Shown one piece after another: positions 9,014-16,198 of a stretch of DNA of 24,715 nucleotides (positions within the stretch are counted from its first letter, which is position 1; each line of letters opens with the position of its first letter). The position numbers and the translations under genes are program-made. The DNA comes from Stentor coeruleus (taxonomy: Eukaryota > Ciliophora > Heterotrichea > Heterotrichida > Stentoridae), in the NCBI GenBank assembly GCA_001970955.1, contig MPUH01001073.1, forward strand, positions 1-24,715, given 5' to 3'. Below the pieces are notes generated by a model. That model worked only from the letters and a program-made list of their open reading frames with translations, did no database searches and had not been told where the DNA came from.

Positions 9014-10273
9014 TTACTTAGAAACCTGAATATCTTGATAAACTTTAATTTCATGGTTTACTTTATCGTATGAGGTCACAAATCCTCTTGTAACTGAAGC
9101 TGCGAACTTATTCATCATTTCCTTAGCTTCTTCGAAATTGTTACTCCACCAATAAACTGGTTGTAATGATGTTATTGGATAAGGGACTTCACAAGCTTTA
9201 AAAGGGTCAAAGAACCTGGCTTCAGTATTATTATAAACTGCATTTAATATTTCATCTACTGAGCTCAGAACCCCAGCTCCATAAACTTTTTTCTTGCCAT
9301 CTGATTCTCGAATTAAACCGAATTCAACAGAAAACCAATAGCATGTCGCTAGGCGTTTTATATCAGGTTCTGAAGCTCCTAAAGATGCTAAACCGATTTG
9401 CTGAGAAAAATCAGCGAAGTCAGGGTTAGCAAAAAGTGGTGCATGGCCCATGAGTTCATGAACCACATCAGGTTCTGGGGTATAAAAAGGTACTGAATGA
9501 TGTCTGATATATTGAGTGCTGGCAAAGACTCGAAATGCTAAATAGTTAAGAAAATCTCTTGGGGTTAAAAGCCCTGATATTGGGATTAATTGGAAACCTG
9601 TTTTAGGTTTTAAGTATTTGTTTACATCTTGTAGTTGGGGGATATTATCGCTTCGGAATCCACAGTGGGTTTTCATTTCCTGAAAGCTTTCCAAGTAATC
9701 GTGACAAGCGTATTTTTCATGAAGGGGAGTTAAAACGTTATAAATCTTAGACCATGTTTCAATTTCTATATCAGTGTATTTAATATTTGGGACTTCATGC
9801 TCAGCTGGATTGAATGTATAAGCGATTTCTGCAATTTCATGCCTTCTTTTCTTATAATCTTCATCTTTAAACCCTGGGTGATCAGATTCTAACTCAGCCC
9901 CAGCACTTAAGGTTTTTTGTTCTAATGCTTCTAAGTCTTTTAATGTTCTTGGAAACCATTCAACATGTTTTTTTGATGACTCTTTAACATTGATCCCTTG
10001 AGACTGAAGTTTAGCTAATGCGGATTTTATAATAGATTCATTGTCTGCTTCAAAGTCTATAATAAAACTGTTACCTTTTGATGAATCTAAGGTACTTGCT
10101 GGTTGGGATTCAATATGGGTAAGATTGATATTGTTTGTGCTAAAAACTTCTAGTATTTCTTTTAACTTGCTTGGGTGATCATCGCTTGATGTTAAAAGAA
10201 TCGATTTTATATGCTTTTGACTAAAACTACGAAGGAAGGGTGAACTGTTGAATAAAATTTTTCTGACAAACAT
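9014..10273 (-). CDS. PAH: Aromatic amino acid hydroxylase, probably phenylalanine 4-monooxygenase
   Basis: This is a non-heme iron, tetrahydrobiopterin-dependent hydroxylase, most likely converting phenylalanine to tyrosine. From the ATG at 10273 it has 419 residues. Residues 1-20 (MFVRKILFNSSPFLRSFSQK) lack acidic residues and resemble a mitochondrial presequence. Residues 21-95 are an ACT-type regulatory domain with NNINLTHIESQPAS. The catalytic domain has TGFQLIPISGLLTPRDFL, TQYIRH, and the iron ligands H272 and H277 in PDVVHELMGH plus E317 in YWFSVEFGL. It ends near VYQDIQVSK, at about the point where the human catalytic core gives way to the C-terminal tetramerisation helix, so that helix appears to be missing. 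A GTG about 50 bases upstream is in frame but is a less likely start. Phe rather than Tyr or Trp specificity is inferred from overall resemblance. Confidence 0.93.
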   Translation of the reverse strand: MFVRKILFNSSPFLRSFSQKHIKSILLTSSDDHPSKLKEILEVFSTNNINLTHIESQPASTLDSSKGNSFIIDFEADNESIIKSALAKLQSQGINVKESSKKHVEWFPRTLKDLEALEQKTLSAGAELESDHPGFKDEDYKKRRHEIAEIAYTFNPAEHEVPNIKYTDIEIETWSKIYNVLTPLHEKYACHDYLESFQEMKTHCGFRSDNIPQLQDVNKYLKPKTGFQLIPISGLLTPRDFLNYLAFRVFASTQYIRHHSVPFYTPEPDVVHELMGHAPLFANPDFADFSQQIGLASLGASEPDIKRLATCYWFSVEFGLIRESDGKKKVYGAGVLSSVDEILNAVYNNTEARFFDPFKACEVPYPITSLQPVYWWSNNFEEAKEMMNKFAASVTRGFVTSYDKVNHEIKVYQDIQVSK

Positions 10274-10798
10274 ACCAATACTATATAATAAATGGATGTG
10301 GTTAAATTCAATTTCAATTATCACATCAGGAAAAATGCATAGTAATCAAATTGAGTATCAACGATGAGAATAGGATTTTATAGAGTATAGTTTGCTATTT
10401 AAGACACCTAAAAAAACTACTAGTTTTAATTAAATTTGTCAAGTAAAGTAGATTTTTTATGAAATTATCAGCAATAGTTTGTGAAAATTATTAGAAAAAT
10501 CTATAGTAAGATTTCTGGGGCAGATTCTATTAAGATATTATTATCTTTATCTATAATATTAGATAATTTATATAAAATATTGACTACTTCATTATAGACT
10601 ATCAATAAAATTAATCTGTAATACAATTCAGTTTGTATTTATCTTATATGCTAACAGTTTAGCATTATAAGCAACTTACGATAAAAAAAGAACACCTTAG
10701 ATGTCAGAATTATAATTTGTCTATAAATATGAAAATAATAAAATTATATAGATTGAGTTTTTATAAGTTAAAATTGTTATAAGTAAAAAAAGCAATTA

Positions 10799-10975
10799 AA
10801 TTGTGAATAAAGTTTTTGGTTTTTTCTTTAATTCTATACATGATTTTTCTTACAGAATGTTTTTGTTAACTTTCTCTAGTAAAAAANAATTGTGAATAAA
10901 GTTTTTGGTTTTTTCTTTAATTCTATACATGATTTTTCTTACAGAATGTTTTTGTTAACTTTCTCTAGTAAAAAA
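10799..10975 (+). repeat. 88-bp direct repeat around N at 10887
   Basis: Positions 10799-10886 and 10888-10975 are identical by eye, starting with AATTGTGAATAAAG and ending in CTAGT plus six A. They are separated by one N. This is the pattern of two overlapping contig ends abutted with a gap symbol rather than merged. Confidence 0.9.
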
Positions 10976-11419
10976 GATTAGCAAAGCAAGATCCATTCAA
11001 AACAATAGGGTAATACAAGCATATACAGATTTTTTTTTTATACAAAAAATCTTTAGTATATGAAGATTAAATAAATAGAATAAAAAGCAATGATTCAGCA
11101 TTTCAAATGCAGGTTTTGGTTTAAAATTGGGAGATTATAATATAAGAGGCATTTAAATTGTATATGGCTGAAATGATTAATTATGTAGGAGCTGAGTNAG
11201 ATTAGCAAAGCAAGATCCATTCAAAACAATAGGGTAATACAAGCATATACAGATTTTTTTTTATACAAAAATCTTTAGTATATGAAGATTAAGCAAATAG
11301 AATAAAAAGCAATGATTCAGCATTTCATATGCAGGTTTTGGTTTAAAATTGGGAGATTATAATATAAGAAGCATTTAAATTGTATATGGCTGAAATGATT
11401 AATTATGTAGGAGTTGAGT
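10975..11419 (+). repeat. About 222-bp diverged direct repeat around N at 11198
   Basis: Copy 1 (10975-11197) and copy 2 (11199-11419) both start AGATTAGCAAAGCAAG. They differ by about five substitutions and two one-base length changes in runs of T and A. The divergence exceeds that at the other junctions and may reflect allelic copies as well as end-of-contig errors. Confidence 0.85.
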
Positions 11420-11470
11420 ANATTTAAATTGTATATGGCTGAAATGATTAATTATGTAGGAGCTGAGTTA
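11370..11470 (+). repeat. About 49-bp repeat around N at 11421
   Basis: The tail of the previous copy, ATTTAAATTGTATATGGCTG and what follows up to GAGTTGAGT, is repeated immediately after the N at 11421. The third copy has GAGCTGAGT, matching the first copy (11161-11197) rather than the second. The middle contig may therefore be a variant inserted between two ends of one sequence. Confidence 0.8.
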
Positions 11471-11710
11471 TAAGAGAATTTATAAAAAATTTAATAACAT
11501 CAATAAATCAACGTAAATATTAAGAATTAAGTGTATAATTTTTTAAGATTTGTGATGCTGACAGAAGATTTTGGTATAATATTTTTTAGCTCTATTTATT
11601 ATTGCCAATAAGTTTAATACCACTATATTAATTCTACACAATTTAGTCTAAATATATTATAATTTTCCCATCATATGCATTACTATAAGATTTTAAAATA
11701 AACATCAAAT

Positions 11711-14700
11711 ATGAACCCAGCTTTAGAGCAATTCCTAAAAGGTTCAGCAATCGAAGAGCACAAGCGACCAGCACAACCTAGCAATGTAGAAGAAGCTATT
11801 GAAGGGGTCATAAAATACATAGAAACTCAATTGCCTAATGTTATTGACGTAGACTTTACACCAATATGCTTTGATTTGACTGAAGATGAAAGCAGGCTCA
11901 TATTAGGAGGTCAGCATGGAAACATTGCAATTTTTGACCTTGTAAACAAAAAAGTTGTCAAAGATATAGAGCTATGCTCTTGTCCTATAACTTCAGTAAT
12001 CTTTTGTCTAAAAGATTCAATTGTCTTAGTCCTAAATGAAAACAAGCATATTTGCATTCTTGACTTCCCGTCTTTTAACCTTGTTTACAACTTTCCATTG
12101 CCATCACAAAAGCTTGTGATAAAGCCTGGGTTTATGAGAGATATGATTTTTATATCAACTTATACTAATACTGTGGTTACATATGATCTAAAAAAACTTG
12201 AAGAAGATCATGAAGAAAGAGTTGATTTAGTAAGAAAAGAAATCATATGTGAAGGGATTGTAACTTGCTTGGATGTTTGTGATGATGGATCATTATTTGC
12301 TTTTGGATTTGAAGAAGGATATATAGGTTTATATCATGGTGAAACCGAATCTCAGCTACAGAAAACTGAAAAATTTGAATCTCGAGTTGATATTATCGTG
12401 TTTGGGCAAATGAGAAAATTAATAGCAGCTGGGTTTAGCGATACAACAGTTATAGTTTGGAGTATTGATACAGATTTTACAGTTAAAAACATCATAAAAA
12501 ACCATACAGGGGAAATCAAAGGATTAGCATTTGTAAAAGACAACCGGTATTTAATAACTGGCGGGGAAGATACAAAAATTATTGTCCACGACATGAAAGT
12601 TGATAGGCTTCCTTATCAATTAGAGCTTTTCGACTATAAAATTTTATGTTTCCAGACTTCAGCTGATCATAAGAAACTGTTTTACACCCAAATGATGAAC
12701 AAACTCATGATCTGGGATGTACCTTTTTTATCAAAAAACGCTAAATACGGCAAGCATGAAGGTAAAGTTACAAAAGTTATGTTCATACCTAAAAGTTTTG
12801 AACTACTTAGTATCGGTGAAGATGGTTATGCAATAATCTGGGATTACCGTAACGATACCGCTCAAGAATCCATAAGAATTGACTCAGCTCTAACAACAGG
12901 TATAGTCTCTTCTACTTCTAATTACGCTTTTCTCTGTTCATCTAAGCCAAGCCTTCTCCGTTGGAGTCTTATTACTTACAAATACTACGACTATGATCTT
13001 AACTCCATTGTCAGGTCGATAAGATTTAGTTCAGATGAAAATTTCCTCGCTTTAGGTGACGAACTTTATCGAATCATCATCTATGACGCTGTTATTATGG
13101 AAAGAAAATATATAATAAAAGGACATACAGATTTAGTAACTGAAATTTACTTTATAAAAAATGATACTGAAATCTTATCAGCAAGTCGAGATCATAGTCT
13201 TGTTGAATGGGATCTCAATACTTCAGATAAAATCACAAACTTTCTTGGCCATACAGCTCCTGTAACATGTATGATTGTCACACCTGATGAATCTTGGGTT
13301 GTTACAGGTTCTGAAGATAATACTATTATTATATGGAGTATTGATAATATATTGATGTATGTTTTAAGACAAGAAGGGATAACTTTAAGTTTGTATTTGT
13401 CGAAGAATAAAAATTATTTGTTAAGTTTAGAGGAAAATATATTGAATTGTTGGCAAATTGATAATCTAAGTAGGATTTTTCAGAAAAATATGTCTGGGGC
13501 AAGTTCGATGGCATTATCTGAAGATGAGAAAACTATTGCGATTAGTGAAGGGAGTTCGATATTTGTGGAAGAAAATCCATTGGAGAGTTTTAATATTAGA
13601 GTGGTTGGGAAGAATTATGGTAGCTCGCATAAGTTTATGAATTATATTTTGGAAATTTCACGTGATGGGCTTAAAGCACCACATTTGGATATTTATAACC
13701 ACTGGCTTTTTACACCGTATTGTATGGGGATTGCCCATATATTAGCGTATTCTAATAGGTATGATACGCTTTTTCCTGTGCTTTTAGAACACGATAACAA
13801 AGCCCCATTCTGCTCAACAATCAAAGGAGAAACCCCATTATCAATAAGTGTAGAAATGGACCACAAAAGCTGTATTGAGATTTGTTTAAAATACATCAAA
13901 ATAGAGTTCAAAAATAAAAACAAAAGAGCTTATGTGCCAATAGGTGCTTGTCTAACAAAACTTAACACCCTCGATATAAGTTCAATTCCAAAAATCTACG
14001 ATACTTTATACCAAAGATGCTCAAGTCATCATTTACCAAATTTCTGTTTACATGGTACAGAACTACCAACTTTATACTATTCCGAAGACTATTTAATAAA
14101 AACCAACAATCTTATTTCTTTAGAAAACATTTCCACACATGGTCTTTCTATAGTATTCAAGCATACAATTTGTCCAATGGACCTTAACATCGGAAGCGCT
14201 GGGAGTATTGATTTCTTAGAAAGTCTTGTAGAATGTCCTTATCCTGAGATCTTTAGGACTAAACTCTTACAAGAAATTCTCATACAAAAATGGCAAAGAG
14301 TTAAATGGGCTATTTATATACAAGGAATGTTGTATATTTTCTATTTAGTCCAATTATCTTTTTATTGCATATTTTTTAGAGATTTGCCTATATATTTGGT
14401 TATATTATTCTTTGTTCATGTTTTACTTTTTTTGTATGAAGTTGTTCAGTTAAGTACTGATTTTTATGATTATTGGCTTGATGTTTGGAATATAATGGAT
14501 CAACTTAGAGGGCTTTCTTTTACACTTTTTTGTTTTTTAGAATGGAGTGGGGATAGTAATCAGAATATTTTATTGATTGTTATTATTTTCTCATGGGCTA
14601 GAGGAATATCGTATTTCAGGATGTTTGATGGGACAAGGTATATGGTGAGGTTGTTATCTGAGGTTATAAAGGATATGAAGGTATTCTTTGTGATTTTGGG

Positions 14701-15319
14701 GTATTCAACTTTAGCTTTTACGTTTATTTTTTATATAAGGAACCAAACACTGACGTTTAGTGAGTTTTTGACGGTGTCTTATAGATTAGATTTAGGTGAT
14801 TTTGATGCGGATTATACTGACTCGTTTGATTGGGTTATTTTCTTTTTAGCTACTGTTATTAATCCATTAATCATGTTGAATTTACTCATTTCGATTATGG
14901 GTGATACATACGGTAAAGTACAAGAAACAAACGATATCGCTAACTACCAAGAGCTTACAGGAATGATTATAGAAATCGAAAAACTTATGTTCTGGAAAAA
15001 AGGTAGCACCCAACAATACTATATGCAGCAATGCGACTTTCTCCGAGGTAACGAACAAGAGCGAGACAAAGTTAACGAACGAATAAAAGTCATGAAAAGC
15101 CAGCTCCTAGCAATTGAAGACACAATGAAAAATTTCAGACAAAAAGTTAACGATAGTAAAGTAAAAGAACTCTACGAAATCATAAAAACACTAACTAAAG
15201 AAAAAGAAGACATGGAGAAAATCATAATCCAAAACCAAGAAATGACAGAAAAATCACGTCTAGCCATTGAAGAAATATACAAAAGACTGCAAGTAAGAAA
15301 TACAATAATAACTGAGTAG
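11711..15319 (+). CDS. WD40 / ankyrin-like / TRPV-like cation channel (paralog 2)
   Basis: This 1,202-residue protein aligns along its whole length with the - strand channel at 3125-6724. WD40-type repeats span about 45-620 (TGGEDTKIIVHD, IGEDGYAIIWDY, SASRDHSLVEWD, TGSEDNTIIIWS). An ankyrin-like part (HILAYSNRYDTLF, then TPLSISV...SCIEICLKYI) spans about 670-730. Helices lie roughly at 866-888, 892-915, 928-946, 952-970, 988-1009 and 1040-1064. The pore loop has SYRLDLGDFDADY, where LDLGD sits where TRPV channels have GMGD. S6 continues as LNLLISIMGDTYGKV and then a TRP-helix-like NYQELTGMIIEIEK. A C-terminal coiled coil (1110-1195) suggests tetramer assembly or partner binding. Membrane location and cation conduction are inferred; stimulus and subcellular site are unknown. 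The stop is TAG. Stretches near S4-S5 and S5-S6 are nearly identical between the paralogs, while the propellers differ much more. Confidence 0.88.
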   Translation: MNPALEQFLKGSAIEEHKRPAQPSNVEEAIEGVIKYIETQLPNVIDVDFTPICFDLTEDESRLILGGQHGNIAIFDLVNKKVVKDIELCSCPITSVIFCLKDSIVLVLNENKHICILDFPSFNLVYNFPLPSQKLVIKPGFMRDMIFISTYTNTVVTYDLKKLEEDHEERVDLVRKEIICEGIVTCLDVCDDGSLFAFGFEEGYIGLYHGETESQLQKTEKFESRVDIIVFGQMRKLIAAGFSDTTVIVWSIDTDFTVKNIIKNHTGEIKGLAFVKDNRYLITGGEDTKIIVHDMKVDRLPYQLELFDYKILCFQTSADHKKLFYTQMMNKLMIWDVPFLSKNAKYGKHEGKVTKVMFIPKSFELLSIGEDGYAIIWDYRNDTAQESIRIDSALTTGIVSSTSNYAFLCSSKPSLLRWSLITYKYYDYDLNSIVRSIRFSSDENFLALGDELYRIIIYDAVIMERKYIIKGHTDLVTEIYFIKNDTEILSASRDHSLVEWDLNTSDKITNFLGHTAPVTCMIVTPDESWVVTGSEDNTIIIWSIDNILMYVLRQEGITLSLYLSKNKNYLLSLEENILNCWQIDNLSRIFQKNMSGASSMALSEDEKTIAISEGSSIFVEENPLESFNIRVVGKNYGSSHKFMNYILEISRDGLKAPHLDIYNHWLFTPYCMGIAHILAYSNRYDTLFPVLLEHDNKAPFCSTIKGETPLSISVEMDHKSCIEICLKYIKIEFKNKNKRAYVPIGACLTKLNTLDISSIPKIYDTLYQRCSSHHLPNFCLHGTELPTLYYSEDYLIKTNNLISLENISTHGLSIVFKHTICPMDLNIGSAGSIDFLESLVECPYPEIFRTKLLQEILIQKWQRVKWAIYIQGMLYIFYLVQLSFYCIFFRDLPIYLVILFFVHVLLFLYEVVQLSTDFYDYWLDVWNIMDQLRGLSFTLFCFLEWSGDSNQNILLIVIIFSWARGISYFRMFDGTRYMVRLLSEVIKDMKVFFVILGYSTLAFTFIFYIRNQTLTFSEFLTVSYRLDLGDFDADYTDSFDWVIFFLATVINPLIMLNLLISIMGDTYGKVQETNDIANYQELTGMIIEIEKLMFWKKGSTQQYYMQQCDFLRGNEQERDKVNERIKVMKSQLLAIEDTMKNFRQKVNDSKVKELYEIIKTLTKEKEDMEKIIIQNQEMTEKSRLAIEEIYKRLQVRNTIITE

Positions 15320-15414
15320 ATAGGGAAAATTATGAGAAAAATTAGGTTTTATCAAAAAAAAAAAATGCTAAAAAACATAAAATTTATGCTGAAAGCATTG
15401 GGTAAAATAAGCTA

Positions 15415-15801
15415 ATATTATTCTAGAACTGCTAAGATCTCTGAGTCTTTGTATATTGAGAATTTCTGGTCTTGGAAAGCAAAATTTTGCCCACCATAAG
15501 CTGGAAGAAGAACTTTTTGGCCAGTTTTTACTCCAGTTGCTTGAAAATTCCCATGATCGTCGTAGGTCCCTGGCCCTGTTGAGATAACTTCTCCGACTTG
15601 CAAGTCTNATATTATTCTAGAACTGCTAAGATCTCTGAGTCTTTGTATATTGAGAATTTCTGGTCTTGGAAATCAAAATTTTGCCCACCATAAGCTGGAA
15701 GAAGAACTTTTTGGCCAGTTTTTACTCCAGTTGTTTGAAAATTCCCATGATCGTCGTAGGTCCCTGGCCCTGTTGAGATAACTTCTCCGACTTGCAAGTC
15801 T
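15415..15801 (-). repeat. 193-bp direct repeat around N at 15608 (Hsp10 3' part)
   Basis: Positions 15415-15607 and 15609-15801 are the same sequence with two substitutions, separated by a single N. Both differences change the Hsp10 protein (QAT versus QTT, and NFAF versus NFDF). The repeat covers only the 3' part of the gene and stops within a few bases of a frame break, which fits a contig end rather than a genuine gene duplication. Confidence 0.9.
15418..15607 (-). pseudogene. Partial Hsp10 copy, probably an assembly duplicate
   Basis: This carries only the C-terminal 60 or so residues of an Hsp10 (from LQVGEVISTGPG to ILAVLE, TAA stop) and has no 5' part. It is the leftward copy of the 193-bp repeat bordering the N at 15608. 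It should be read as the unmerged end of the same gene as the entry at 15612, not as an independent gene. Confidence 0.8.
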
Positions 15802-15906
15802 TTTCTGCTGATTCTGGTAAAAAAATACCCCCTGCTGATTTTTTTGGAGCATCAAGGCGCTTTATTACTACTCGGTTTAGTGAATTTCCTAAACTAATTA
15901 AAACAT
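15612..15906 (-). CDS. HSPE1: Mitochondrial-type co-chaperonin Hsp10 (GroES family), frame-broken as given
   Basis: Hsp10 caps the Hsp60 folding chamber, usually in mitochondria. The N-terminal half reads LNRVVIKRLDAPKKSAGG then IFLPESAEK in one frame. The rest, LQVGEVISTGPGTYDDHGNF to KVLLPAYGGQNF to FSIYKDSEILAVLE, is in another frame. The shift falls near 15798-15801, where one extra base (T after GACT on the minus strand) would give the expected EKTLQVGEV. The only nearby upstream ATG, at 15904-15906, is also out of frame with the start of the domain, so the N-terminus is unresolved. The total length of about 95-100 residues suits the family. The breaks lie at the end of a duplicated contig overlap, so sequence error is more likely than a dead gene. 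The gene diverges from the EtNP transferase gene. Confidence 0.82.
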
Positions 15907-16198
15907 TTATTTTTTATAGTAAAAATGTGTAAGGAAATAATGGAAAAGTGAATGAGTTTTATTGAAATGGGTGTTATAATTTAAGCTTTTTTAAGATGAT
16001 TGAATAATTGGGATATGATTTTGTATAGGGTTTTAGATGGTAAAGGTTAAATATGAGAAGTTTTAAATTATGAGTTTGTGCTTGGATTGTAATAGATAAA
16101 ATGAGTTTTTGCTTTAGATTGGTTTTTATGGTATTGAGATAATTTAGTTTGGGTTTTATGAATTATTCTAATATGAACTTCATCTTTTTTTTATATAA
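15907..16198. promoter_or_regulatory. Divergent upstream region (Hsp10 / EtNP transferase)
   Basis: No gene is visible in these roughly 290 bases between divergent starts. Unlike other leaders, the + strand is G/T-rich almost up to the + strand ATG at 16199. It therefore looks like an upstream region of the minus-strand Hsp10 gene, leaving only a few dozen bases for the + strand promoter. Confidence 0.45.

Larger units (their letters stand above)
10274..11710. other. Long gene-free stretch with three single-N junctions
   Basis: No supported coding sequence lies between the hydroxylase and the second channel. The left part should carry the hydroxylase promoter and the right part the channel promoter. 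The middle contains single N bases at 10887, 11198 and 11421, each flanked by copies of the same sequence, so the true length is probably about 360 bases shorter. I see no tRNA, no obvious small RNA and no ORF of note. Confidence 0.6.

Noticed and set aside
10274..10324. GTG at 10324 as the hydroxylase start
   Set aside because: An ATG in the same frame at 10273 is followed by a presequence-like stretch; the extra residues match nothing in the family.
12762..12776. GTAAAGTTACAAAAG in the + strand channel gene as a possible intron
   Set aside because: It has no stop, and the residues it encodes (KVTKV) align with the paralog (TVNKI).
15814..15828. A 15-nt GT...AG stretch (GTATTTTTTTACCAG, minus strand) in Hsp10
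   Set aside because: It encodes the conserved GGIFLPE part of Hsp10, lacks A at position 10, and its removal would not repair the frame break.
15673..15855. A 60-residue minus-strand ORF across the Hsp10 gene
   Set aside because: It is out of frame with the conserved Hsp10 protein over nearly all its length.
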